Part shown: positions 25,152 through 34,700 of the stretch, one piece after another
Layout: each line of letters begins with the position of its first letter
Position numbering within the stretch: position 1 is the first letter of the stretch
DNA from: Gemmataceae bacterium
GTDB lineage: Bacteria > Planctomycetota > Planctomycetia > Gemmatales > Gemmataceae
Reading direction: 5' to 3'
Assembly: GCA_019636445.1 (NCBI GenBank)
Contig: JAHBXO010000039.1
Span: 1 to 50,385, forward strand
DNA length: 50,385 nt
The notes under the pieces: model-generated
Told to the model about the DNA's origin: nothing
The model's input: only the letters and a program-made list of their open reading frames with translations
Databases searched by the model: none
Made by a program: the position numbers and the translations under genes

Positions 25152-26528
25152 TCACTTCTTGAACTGCGTGCGGAGTTGCTTCAGGGCCGAGTCGACGAGC
25201 AGTTCTCCGCTGCCGACGCCGCAGCGGGCGGAGACGACTTCGTAATTTCCCTGCGGGTACGCCACGCGATTCGGGATGTACCCGATGGCGCCGTTCGCCA
25301 GTTCGGCGATGATCGTGTTCTTGAACGGCGAGCCGGCCTTGATGTCGAGGCCGAGTTGCACGAAGACCTCGCCCGGCAGGCTGACGAACGCGACATCCTG
25401 GCCGAGCGAGATCACTTGCACTTCCACGGTGAGCGGTTTGCCGAGCCGGTTCAGCACGTCGAGCGCCTTGAACGCCTGCACCTGGTCGAGAAACTTCGGC
25501 GCGGGCTTCGTCTCTTTTTGCACCAGCTCGAAGATCTGTTTCGCGGCGGCGGCTTCGGTATCGGTCACGGGCGCGAGCGGCAGGTCGATCGACTCGTGCG
25601 ACACGCGGATGGCGTCCACGGCCGCCGGTTCGAGTTTATCCCAGGTCCGCAACACCTCGCCGGCGAGCCGCGTGCCGATGCGCGCCGCTTCCGCTTGGCC
25701 CTTCTGCGGCGCGGCCGAGTTCACGTTGATGTGGTTGATGTCCCCGGCCGTGCCGATCGTGAAGAGCGACACGAGGCCGTCTCCCTTGGCCTTCGCCAGC
25801 GCGTCGGCGACGACGTGCGGGTAGTCGGCGGAATAATACATGCCGCCGACCGTGTCGAGGTGCATCGCGTAGTTCGAATAGACCGCGAGCGGCTTGCCGT
25901 CGGGCGACTCGACGACGACGACGGGCACGGCCGGGTCGACCGGCCCGGCGGGGCGCACGATCTTCGGGTTCTTCTTCCCCGCGTTCCAGCCCACGCTGCC
26001 GTCGACCATGTGGAACCGACGGTTGAACGCGAGGTTCTCTTCCTTCCCGATGGCGTGTTTGATCGCCGCCGGCTTGCGCGCCGCGTCGGCCTTCTTCACC
26101 GCCTCGGCGATCTTCGCCGGCAGCCCCGCCATGAACTCCACGGCGTGTTTGTGCGCCCCGCCGTACACGGCGTTCCGCGGCTTGCCATCCGAGAGCACCG
26201 GCCCCGTGTGCGAGTGCGTCGCCGAGATCATGACATGCTTGCCGGGGATGCCGGTCGCGGCCTCGATGGCCTTGCGCGACTCCTCGACCATACCGAAAGT
26301 GGTTCCGATCAGGTCCAGCGCGACGAGGGCGACGCGCGTGCCGTCCTTCTCGAAGACGAGCGCCTTGGCCATCAGCGGATCGTGCGTCCCCTCGGCGCCG
26401 CGGAGCGAATAGTACCCCGCCATCGGGCAGCCCACCGGCGGCGTGATGTCCACCTGCGCGGCACCCGAAGTAAGGTCGCCGGCGCGGGCGGACGAAGTCA
26501 GAACGAGCAGCAGCAGAATCGTGCGCAT
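25152..26528 (-). CDS. neutral ceramidase-like exported hydrolase
   Basis: 458 residues from the ATG at 26528, with a signal peptide MRTILLLLVLTSSARAG. It has the N-terminal domain of neutral/alkaline non-lysosomal ceramidases: AAQVDITPPVGCPMAGY, ALVALDLIGTT, and the zinc-site-like motif HVMISATHSHTGPVLS. A second histidine region SNYAMHLDTVGG..YSADYP and FTIGTAGDINHIN follow. The C-terminal immunoglobulin-like domain of full ceramidases appears missing, so it is the shorter bacterial version. It probably hydrolyses an amide or ester in a lipid or sugar outside the cytoplasm; substrate unknown. It lies 28 bases downstream of the solute-binding lipoprotein on the same strand and may be part of that transcript. 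Confidence 0.85.
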   Translation of the reverse strand: MRTILLLLVLTSSARAGDLTSGAAQVDITPPVGCPMAGYYSLRGAEGTHDPLMAKALVFEKDGTRVALVALDLIGTTFGMVEESRKAIEAATGIPGKHVMISATHSHTGPVLSDGKPRNAVYGGAHKHAVEFMAGLPAKIAEAVKKADAARKPAAIKHAIGKEENLAFNRRFHMVDGSVGWNAGKKNPKIVRPAGPVDPAVPVVVVESPDGKPLAVYSNYAMHLDTVGGMYYSADYPHVVADALAKAKGDGLVSLFTIGTAGDINHINVNSAAPQKGQAEAARIGTRLAGEVLRTWDKLEPAAVDAIRVSHESIDLPLAPVTDTEAAAAKQIFELVQKETKPAPKFLDQVQAFKALDVLNRLGKPLTVEVQVISLGQDVAFVSLPGEVFVQLGLDIKAGSPFKNTIIAELANGAIGYIPNRVAYPQGNYEVVSARCGVGSGELLVDSALKQLRTQFKK

Positions 26529-26556
26529 CGGATTTCCTCCTGCCGTACCAATACGG

Positions 26557-27582
26557 TCACCGTGCGAACTCGTCCCGCAAGAAAGCCTGAACCTCGTCCC
26601 ACAGGTCGGCGGCCATTTCGAAATCGACCGCCATCGGTTTCACCTGGCTCGGCACGAGCAGCGACGCCGGCAGCTTCGCACGCACCTTCGGATTCAACGG
26701 AATCTGGTAGCCGCCCCCCTCGGCCAACTTCGTCTCGGCGCGCAACAGGTAGTCGATCATCCGCTTCGCGCCGTCGGGGTTCGGCGCCCCCTTCACGACG
26801 GCGAGCGTGTTCGGAATGTACAGCACGCCCATGCGCGGGTGGTCCTTGTGCCCGTCGCGATCCGGGAAGACGATCGCCACCGGCTTGCCGGAGTTCAGTT
26901 CGATCAACGCGTCGTCGGTGTCGGTCATACCGATCGCGTAGCGGCCCTCGGCCACCTGAACGGCGGATTGCTTGTTACCCGCCACGATCTGCACATCGTT
27001 CGTCTTCAAGTCACGCAAGTATTGTTTCGCCGCGTCCGGGCCGAGGACTTCGAAGAGGCAGGCCGCCTGCGTCGCCGTCGTGCCGAAGAGCGGCTTCGCC
27101 ATCGCCACTTTGCCCTTCCACTTGGGATTCGTCAGGTCGAAGAGCGACTTCGGTCGCTCGGCTTCGGGAACGAGGTTCGTGTTCACGATCAACACCCGTG
27201 CCCGGCTCGCGAACGCCTGCCAGGTCTTGTCCTTCGCCTTCGTCCATTCGGGGAACGGCACGGCCGCTGGCGATTCGTACGGTTCGTACAACCCCTTCCG
27301 CGCCAATCGGATCGTGGCGAGGATCTCGTTGTTCCAGTGGACGTCCGCCCGCGGCCGGGCCGCCTCGGCTTCCAGTTCCACCGCGATGCCGACCGACTTG
27401 TTCGCTTCCGTGTCGAACTTCGGCGCGACCGCGAGCTTCGATTCGATGTGGAAATCGGCGAAAACGCCTTCCGCGAACTCGCGATCCTGGGCGCAGTACA
27501 CGACGACGCGTTCGGTCGGCTTCGTGCAGCCGGCCGCGAGGAGCAGGCCCGCGAGCAAGGGAACCGCGATCCGTGCGATCAA
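26557..27582 (-). CDS. iron-type ABC transporter solute-binding lipoprotein
   Basis: 341 residues from a TTG at 27582. The start is chosen because it gives MIARIAVPLLAGLLLAAGC, a lipoprotein signal with lipobox LAAGC (C19), is preceded by GGAG, and overlaps the kinase stop as TTGA. The mature protein is a periplasmic-binding protein of the ferric-iron (Fbp/AfuA) class: VVVYCAQDREFAEGVFADFH, GIAVELEAEAARPRADVHWN, PKWKGKVAMAKPLFGTTATQ, and GRYAIGMTDTDDALIELNSG. No permease or ATPase gene is nearby, so it may work as a sensor or with a distant transporter. Tight coupling to a membrane kinase supports sensing. Ligand identity is not shown. Confidence 0.85.
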   Translation of the reverse strand: MIARIAVPLLAGLLLAAGCTKPTERVVVYCAQDREFAEGVFADFHIESKLAVAPKFDTEANKSVGIAVELEAEAARPRADVHWNNEILATIRLARKGLYEPYESPAAVPFPEWTKAKDKTWQAFASRARVLIVNTNLVPEAERPKSLFDLTNPKWKGKVAMAKPLFGTTATQAACLFEVLGPDAAKQYLRDLKTNDVQIVAGNKQSAVQVAEGRYAIGMTDTDDALIELNSGKPVAIVFPDRDGHKDHPRMGVLYIPNTLAVVKGAPNPDGAKRMIDYLLRAETKLAEGGGYQIPLNPKVRAKLPASLLVPSQVKPMAVDFEMAADLWDEVQAFLRDEFAR

Positions 27583-30500
27583 GGCTTCGTCTCCGGTAGT
27601 TTCAATTTCGCCCGGGCCAGGCGGAGTTTCGCCTCGGCGACCGCCGCGTCGGCGCCGATCAGATCGCCCGCGGGGATCCGGCCGTTTTTGATCAACGCGG
27701 CCAACATTTCTCGCCGATCGCCGAGTATCTTCACGGCTTGTTCGGCCAGATTCACGACATCCGCCTGGCGATTCTCGACCTCGGCCAAATCGATCTTCAC
27801 GTCGATGACCGCCAGTTGCTGAGTGAGCACCTCCGTCTTCGGCGCCACGGCGGCCCGAAACCGCGCTTCGGCGATCGCCAGCGCGGATTCGGCGGCGGCG
27901 AGTTTGGCCTTGATCGCCTTCACGACATCCGGATCCGGCTTGGCCCTGGTGCTCGTCGCCGGCAGTTCCCGAATCTCCATCGCCCGGAATTCCACGGCCG
28001 AATTGCCTTTCGCCAGGTGTAGGGCGATCGACCCCCTCGCCAGACCGGGCTTCAAATTGGAGGCGCCCACCGATCCGTCCTTGAACCGGGCGTCGATCTT
28101 CGAATCGCGGACAGTGACCTCGATCGGGAACCAATCGTTCGGCTTGAGATTGGCGCCGCCGATGGCCAGCGGTAGTCCGTCGCGCGTGAGTTTCACCTCC
28201 ATGCTCCGGTGTCCTTGCACGTCATTCGTCGGTCCCTTATCGGTCAGTTCGATTCCGATTCCTCGCGGCGATTTGCCCTTCATTCCCAGTTCGGTCGGGT
28301 CCACGTGGGTGAGAATGCTCCACTTGCCGTCCGGACTGATTCGAACTTCGGCCTTGAACTGGAACTCGCCGAACGACTGGTCGCCGACGAGGTAGCCTTC
28401 GCTGCCAGCCGCACGGATCGCGCCGTTTTCGACCGCCCACGTCGCGGGCGTGCCGCCGACCGTCTTCCAGCCGGTCAGGTTCTTGCCGTTGAAGAGCGGC
28501 GCGAAGCCATCGGCACTCGCGGTCGGCGATTCACGCTTCGCGGCAGCCTTTTTCAAGTCGCCGGTCGTGACAATTCGAAAACCGGATGCGCGGTAGGGCA
28601 AAAAATCATCGACGGGCACACGTCTCGCCGAGCGCGCCATCACCGCTAATTCGGAAACCGAACCGCCGCGCAGGAATGCCTCACCGGCCGCGTTCAGGGT
28701 CAGCTCGTCGACGTTGCCGTGCATGTCGTAGAGGCCAAACGGATTCGGCACCCGCAGGCCAACCGTCTTCAAGGGACTATCGATCGCGTCGGACGTCCAC
28801 GCGTATCGTTTGAGTTCGTCCGGGTTATGGCTGTGAGACCACGCGGTTGTCGTTCCGGCCCGACAGGCATATTCCCACCGCTCTTCGGTGGGAAGGGCCA
28901 CGTCCTGGCCGGTCTTCCTGGACAACCACCGGCAGTAGGCATCCGCATCATCTCGAACCAGGTATCCGACGGGAGCATCGTCGGAGACGAAGTACTTCGG
29001 CGAATTCCAAACTGCGTCCGGTTTTCTCTCGGCATTGAGACCCTTGTAGACCCATCCGCCGCCGTCGCGTTCCGCACGCGTTTTGTAACCCGTGGCCTTC
29101 ACGAAATCGCGGAACTGGCGGACCGTCGTCTCGTGAGTCGCCATGTAGAACGCGGATTCGATGCGGACTTTTCGGACCGGCGATTCGCTCCGCAAACGGG
29201 GATAGGACCACTCCCAGACTTTATCGGACAACGATTCCGCTATCAGCTTTTCGACGTCCTTCTCCGAAGTCCCCATCTCGAATTCGCCGGGTGGAATCAG
29301 ACGGAATGTGTGATGGAACTCGTCAGTGAACTCGACCGGCACGCCAAGATATTTGGCCCAGGCATCCTGATGGGCCTTCGCTTGCGCGGCATCGAACGGA
29401 GCAACCGCGCGGGCCGGTTCGGAAGTCGGCGACGGCGGCCCTGCGAACGCCGGTACGACGACCGTTTTCCCTTCCGGCCCTAGCTCGAATACCTCGCGGA
29501 ACGGACTGGTCACGCCCGCGTAGCGGGCCACGACGTGCCACCGGCCGAACGGCAGCAGATCGTTGAACGCCTGGCCCCGGGAATGGTCCAGTAATCGCCG
29601 CGTGACGACCTGCTCGCCCTCGTTGAAGATCTCGATGGACACCTGGCCCGGGTCGCGAACCTCGACGATCAACCGTCCGGTGTTCGCATCGACCGGTACA
29701 CCCTTGAATCGCGATCGGATCGGACCGGAGGCGAACCAAACGATCGCCGCCAGCGCGAGCAAAGTGGGAACGGAGAATGCGGCCCATCGCCGCCGGCGGG
29801 GCCGGGGTGCAGCGCCGGCCGGGATCCGTGTCCAATCCTTCACGAGTCCATCGGACTTCATCTGCTCTTCGCAGTCCCTCAAGACTTCGGCCACTTCGCA
29901 GGCCAATTGATAGCGTTCAGCCGGGTCTTTCGCGTGCAGCTTGCCGACGATCCGGCAGAGCCAGTCGGGCGTTTCCGGGATGATTTCGCGGATCGGGCGC
30001 GGTTCGTCCTCGGCCACGCGCTTCAGCACGGCGAACGTCGAACTCGCCCGGAACGGCGGTCGGCCCGTCGCCATCACGTACAGCACGCTGCCGAGGCTGA
30101 AGAGGTCGGCCCGGTGGTCGAGCGATTCGCCCTTCGCCTGCTCCGGGGCCATGTACATCGGCGTGCCGGCGACGACGCCGCTGCGCGTCAGGCTCGCGTC
30201 GTCGGCGGCGCGGGCCAGGCCGAAGTCGGTGATCTTCACCGTCGCCGCCGGGCCGGAGTCCACGAGGATATTGCTCGGCTTGATGTCGCGGTGAATGAGG
30301 CCAGTCGCATGCGCGGCCGTCAGCCCCTCGGCGATCTGCCTGCCGATCCGCACCACTTCCAACACGTCGAGCGGGCCGGTACGGTCGAGCCGTTGCTGCA
30401 GCGTCTCGCCGGGGACGAACTCCATGACCAAGTGCGGCAGCGGCTGCTCCTCGACCGCGTGAACCTGCACGACGTGCTCGTGGCGCACTGACGCGGAGGA

Positions 30501-30989
30501 GCGAGCTTCGCGCAGGAAGCGTTTCCGCGCCGGGGACGTGGTGGCGAGCGACGGCGCGAGCACCTTGACGGCGACGACGCGCTGGAGCTTGTCGTCGAAG
30601 GCGCGGAAGACGATGCCGAACGCGCCTTTGCCGAGGACTTCCAGCACGTCGTATTGCCCGATCTTGCCAAGCGAATCCGGCCGCCCCGACGGCGCGAGGA
30701 ACGCGAGCGCATCCAGTTCCTCCTCATCGTCGAGAGTGCGTCCGTATGCTTGCGTCGTGTCGGATTGCTCCACCGGCATGGCGCGCGTCGGCAACTCCTC
30801 CGCCGTCGGCACCGGTTGATCGAGCAAGCTGTCCGGCGCGTCGTGCGCCTTCAGCAGCAGTTCGATCCGCCGGCGCAGTTCGGGATTGCCGGCGCAGCGT
30901 TCGTCCAGCAGGGCAGCGCGGCCGGCCGGATCGGCGATGTCGGCGGCAGCGAGGAAAATAGCTTCGGCGGGATTCGGATTGGCGGACAC
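27579..30989 (-). CDS. transmembrane Ser/Thr kinase with FGE-like and DUF1080 domains
   Basis: 1136 residues from the GTG at 30989, which has GGAGGT six bases upstream; a GTG at 31013 lacks one. An N-terminal helical region typical of planctomycete kinases is followed by a Hanks-type kinase (about 113-375): GKGAFG loop, VAVKVL lysine, HRDIKPSN and DFG, APE. One membrane helix follows (about 402-422, SVPTLLALAAIVWFASG). The outside part has an FGE/SUMF-like domain (about 558-807: IPPGEFEMGTS, LPTEERWEYACRAGTT, NPFGLYDMHGNVDE), then DUF1080 (about 828-1000: FAPLFNGKNLTGWKTV) and a coiled coil. The RGGS block lacks the active-site cysteines of true formylglycine-generating enzymes, so it is likely a binding domain. 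The ECF sigma gene is just upstream. Confidence 0.92.
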   Translation of the reverse strand: MSANPNPAEAIFLAAADIADPAGRAALLDERCAGNPELRRRIELLLKAHDAPDSLLDQPVPTAEELPTRAMPVEQSDTTQAYGRTLDDEEELDALAFLAPSGRPDSLGKIGQYDVLEVLGKGAFGIVFRAFDDKLQRVVAVKVLAPSLATTSPARKRFLREARSSASVRHEHVVQVHAVEEQPLPHLVMEFVPGETLQQRLDRTGPLDVLEVVRIGRQIAEGLTAAHATGLIHRDIKPSNILVDSGPAATVKITDFGLARAADDASLTRSGVVAGTPMYMAPEQAKGESLDHRADLFSLGSVLYVMATGRPPFRASSTFAVLKRVAEDEPRPIREIIPETPDWLCRIVGKLHAKDPAERYQLACEVAEVLRDCEEQMKSDGLVKDWTRIPAGAAPRPRRRRWAAFSVPTLLALAAIVWFASGPIRSRFKGVPVDANTGRLIVEVRDPGQVSIEIFNEGEQVVTRRLLDHSRGQAFNDLLPFGRWHVVARYAGVTSPFREVFELGPEGKTVVVPAFAGPPSPTSEPARAVAPFDAAQAKAHQDAWAKYLGVPVEFTDEFHHTFRLIPPGEFEMGTSEKDVEKLIAESLSDKVWEWSYPRLRSESPVRKVRIESAFYMATHETTVRQFRDFVKATGYKTRAERDGGGWVYKGLNAERKPDAVWNSPKYFVSDDAPVGYLVRDDADAYCRWLSRKTGQDVALPTEERWEYACRAGTTTAWSHSHNPDELKRYAWTSDAIDSPLKTVGLRVPNPFGLYDMHGNVDELTLNAAGEAFLRGGSVSELAVMARSARRVPVDDFLPYRASGFRIVTTGDLKKAAAKRESPTASADGFAPLFNGKNLTGWKTVGGTPATWAVENGAIRAAGSEGYLVGDQSFGEFQFKAEVRISPDGKWSILTHVDPTELGMKGKSPRGIGIELTDKGPTNDVQGHRSMEVKLTRDGLPLAIGGANLKPNDWFPIEVTVRDSKIDARFKDGSVGASNLKPGLARGSIALHLAKGNSAVEFRAMEIRELPATSTRAKPDPDVVKAIKAKLAAAESALAIAEARFRAAVAPKTEVLTQQLAVIDVKIDLAEVENRQADVVNLAEQAVKILGDRREMLAALIKNGRIPAGDLIGADAAVAEAKLRLARAKLKLPETKP

Positions 30990-31062
30990 GGCACGACCTC
31001 CGGCACGGTTCACCCTCTCATGCGACGTCCGGCCCTGAAGCTGTCGAAAATAATTCCCATTC

Positions 31063-31602
31063 TCAAGAAGTCATCGCATCCCGCAGCCAGGCGCGGGCGT
31101 AGGTCCACTTTTGCCGGGCCAGGTAGACCGTGATTCCCAGCGTTTCGGCGACGCCCTCATGGCCCAGCCCGGCGAAATGACGCAACTCGACCACCCGGGC
31201 GGCCAGTTCGTCCTCGGCTGCCAGCCGCGTCAGGGCGTCGTCGAGCGCCAGCAGCCGTTCATCCGGATCACGGGCCGGCACGTCGGGCAGTTCGACCCGT
31301 TCGCGGCCGCCGCCGTGGCGGTCCCGCTTCTTGCGCCGGGCGGCATCCACGAGGATGCGCCGCATCGCCTCGGCGGCGGCGGCGAAGAAGTGGCCCCGGT
31401 TCGCGAAGGCTTGATCGCCGATCAGCCGCAGGTAGGCCTCGTGAACGAGGGCGGTGGCGTCGAGTGTCTGGCCGGGGCGTTCCTGTGCCATCCGCGCGGC
31501 GGCGATTGCCCGGAGTTCGTCGTAGACGAGCGGGAGGAGTTCCCCGGCCGCGCGGCGATCTCCGGCCGCCGCCGCATCGATCAGTCGCGTAACCTCGGCC
31601 AT
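31063..31602 (-). CDS. ECF sigma factor paired with a Ser/Thr kinase
   Basis: 179 residues from the ATG at 31602; the longer open frame to 31806 runs antisense to the carB leader. The sigma2 region is MAEVTRLIDAAAAGDRRAAG, ELLPLVYDELRAIAAARMAQ and LDATALVHEAYLRLIGDQ; the sigma4 region is DDALTRLAAEDELAARVVEL and FAGLGHEGVAETLGITVYLA. It matches the large class of ECF factors that planctomycetes encode upstream of membrane Ser/Thr kinases. The kinase GTG start is 73 bases downstream on the same strand, so the kinase, which has an outside sensor region, is the likely controller. There is no zinc-binding anti-sigma gene. Targets are unknown, and no matching promoter motif was identified. Confidence 0.92.
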   Translation of the reverse strand: MAEVTRLIDAAAAGDRRAAGELLPLVYDELRAIAAARMAQERPGQTLDATALVHEAYLRLIGDQAFANRGHFFAAAAEAMRRILVDAARRKKRDRHGGGRERVELPDVPARDPDERLLALDDALTRLAAEDELAARVVELRHFAGLGHEGVAETLGITVYLARQKWTYARAWLRDAMTS

Positions 31603-31697
31603 TCGGGCAGGATACCGCCGTACGGGGGCCGAACCAACGAGAATCGGCACAATGCGCCGCCGCGCCCTTGAGGGCGATGGCCGCATCCATAATTTGA

Positions 31698-31737
31698 TGG
31701 GAGTTTGCGCCGCGAGGCTTACGCACCCCGACTCCCA
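31698..31737 (+). promoter_or_regulatory. hairpin in the carB leader
   Basis: TGGGAGT (31698-31704) pairs perfectly with ACTCCCA (31731-31737), and inside it TGCG (31706-31709) pairs with CGCA (31722-31725). The hairpin ends ten bases before the carB ATG. A weak -10 like CATAAT (31688-31693) lies just before it. It may be an attenuator or a translation-control structure, as for other pyrimidine genes, but no known regulator motif was recognised. Confidence 0.4.
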
Positions 31738-31747
31738 CACCACGGCA

Positions 31748-34700
31748 ATGCCCAAACGCACCGACATCAAGAAGATCCTGCTCATCGGTTCCGGCCCCAT
31801 CATCATCGGTCAAGCCTGCGAATTCGATTATTCCGGCACCCAGGCGTGCAAGGCGCTGCGCGAGGAGGGATACGAGGTCATCCTCGTGAACTCCAACCCC
31901 GCCACGATCATGACCGATCCGGAGACGGCGCACCGGGTGTACATCGAACCGATACACTGGACGGTCGTCGAGAAGATCATCGAGAAGGAGAAGCCGGACG
32001 TGCTGCTGCCGACGCTCGGCGGGCAGACGGCGCTGAACACGGCGATGGACCTGTGGAAGCACGGCGTGCTGCGGAAGCACGGCGTGGAGATGATCGGCGC
32101 GAAGGCGGAAGTGATCGACAAGGCGGAGGACCGGCAGAAATTCAAGGACGCGATGCTGAAGATCGGCCTTGACGTGCCAAAGAGCCGCGTCGTGCACACC
32201 ATGACCGAGGCCGAGGAAGCCCGCCAGGACGTGGGGCTACCGTGCGTCATCCGCCCGAGCTTCACGATGGGCGGCACCGGCGGCGGCATCGCTTACAACC
32301 GCGAGGAATACAACGCGATCGTCTCCCGCGGCCTCGAACTCTCGCCGACGACGGAAGTGCTCATCGAAGAATCCGTCATCGGCTGGAAGGAGTACGAACT
32401 CGAAGTCATCCGGGACAAGGCCGACAACGTCATCATCATTTGCAGTATCGAGAACCTCGACCCGATGGGGGTCCACACCGGCGACAGCATCACGGTCGCG
32501 CCGACGCAGACGCTTTCCGACAAGGAATACCAGCGGATGCGGGACGCCGCGAAGCTCATCATCCGCGAGATCGGCGTCGAGACCGGCGGTTCGAACATCC
32601 AGTTCGCCACCGATCCGGCCACCGGACGGATGATCGTCATCGAAATGAACCCGCGGGTGAGCCGGTCGAGCGCGCTGGCGTCGAAGGCGACCGGTTTCCC
32701 GATTGCGAAGATCGCGGCGAAACTCGCCGTGGGCTACACGCTGGACGAATTGAAGAACGACATCACGCAGACGACGCCGGCGAGCTTCGAACCGACGATT
32801 GATTACGTGGTCACCAAGATTCCGCGGTTCACCTTCGAGAAGTTCCCCGAAGCCGACCCGACCCTGACCACGCAGATGAAATCGGTCGGGGAGACCATGG
32901 CGATCGGCCGGACCTTCAAGGAGAGCTTGCAGAAGGCGCTGCGAGGTCTGGAGGTCGGCCGGTTTGGTCTCGGATGCGATCTGCGCGATCGCTGGTACAG
33001 CGATAATCCCCCCAGCGAGAAGGAGATCGTCGCGAAGCTGACGATGCCGAATGCGGAGCGAATCTGGTATGTCCGCTACGCATTCAAGGCGGGCATGAGC
33101 ATCGACGACGTCCACGCTCGCACGAAGATCGACCGCTGGTTTCTGCAGAACATCTGGGACCTGACGATGTTCGAGGACGAGCTGAAGGCCGGCGGCCCGC
33201 TCGACCGCGTGACACCGGAACTGATGCTCCAGGCGAAGCAATACGGCTTCACGGACCGGCAGCTTTCAAACCTCTGGGGCGGTACCGATTCCGAGATCCG
33301 GGCGAAGCGGAAGGCGATGGGCGTGGTCGCGACGTTCAAATCCGTCGACACCTGCGCCGCCGAGTTCGAAGCCTACACGCCGTACTACTACTCGACGTAC
33401 GAATCTCCGAGCCGAAATTTAGCCACAGATAGACACGGATCAACACAGATTCAGAATGAGATTTCTTCTTCTGATCGGTCTTCATCTGTGCAATCTGTGG
33501 CCTGTCTTGAAGACGAGGTTCTTCCTGCCACGGGCAAGGACCGGATCATGATCCTCGGCGGCGGACCGAACCGGATCGGACAGGGAATCGAGTTCGACTA
33601 CTGCTGCGTCCAGGCGGCCTTCGCGCTCCGCGAAGCGGGGTACGAGGTCATCATGGTGAACTCGAACCCGGAGACGGTCAGCACCGACTTCGACACGTCG
33701 ACCCATCTCTTCTTCGAACCGCTCACCGTCGAAGACGTGTTGAACATCTACGACCGGATGAAGCCGAAGGGCGTGATCGTGCAGTTCGGCGGTCAGACGC
33801 CGCTGAACCTGGCCAAGGCGTTGGAAAGCCACGGCGTGCCGATCATCGGCACGAGCGTCGAGAGCATCGACATCGCCGAAGACCGGAAGCGCTTCGCCAA
33901 GCTGATCGACGAGATCGAGTTGAAGCAGCCGGCGAACGGCACGGCCGTCGACCTCCAGCAGGCGCTGACGCAGGCGCGGCGGATCGGTTACCCGGTGCTC
34001 GTGCGGCCAAGCTTTGTCCTCGGCGGCCGGGCGATGCAGATCGTGTACTCCGACGAGGCCCTGACCGACTACATGAGCCGGGCGATCGACGTGTCGCCGG
34101 GCAAGCCGATCCTGATCGACAAGTTCCTGGAGAACGCGACGGAGGTGGACGTCGATTGCCTCAGCGACGGCGTGACCACGATCGTCGGCGGGGTAATGCA
34201 GCACATCGAGGAGGCCGGCATCCACAGCGGGGACTCGGCTTGCGTGCTGCCACCGTACAGCCTGCCGGCGGACGTGATCGCCGAGATCAAGCGCCAGGCG
34301 GTGAAATTGGCGACGGCGCTCAACGTGAAAGGGCTGATGAACATCCAGTTCGCTGTAACCGGGATCGGGAGTTCGCCTGAAGTCTATGTGCTCGAAGCGA
34401 ACCCGCGTGCCAGCCGCACGGTGCCGTTCGTGTCGAAGGCGATCGGCGTGCCGCTCGCGCGCCTCGCCGCGCTCGTGATGGCCGGGAAAACGCTCGGCGA
34501 ACTTGGCTTCACTGCGGAAGTGACGCCGAAACACTATTCGGTGAAGGAATCGGTCTTCCCGTTCAACAAGTTCCCCGGCGTGGACATCATCCTCGGCCCC
34601 GAGATGAAATCGACGGGCGAAGTCATGGGGATCGACGCCGACTACGCAATGGCGTTCGCGAAGGCGCAGATGGCGGCGAACGCGCACCTGCCGACGTCGG

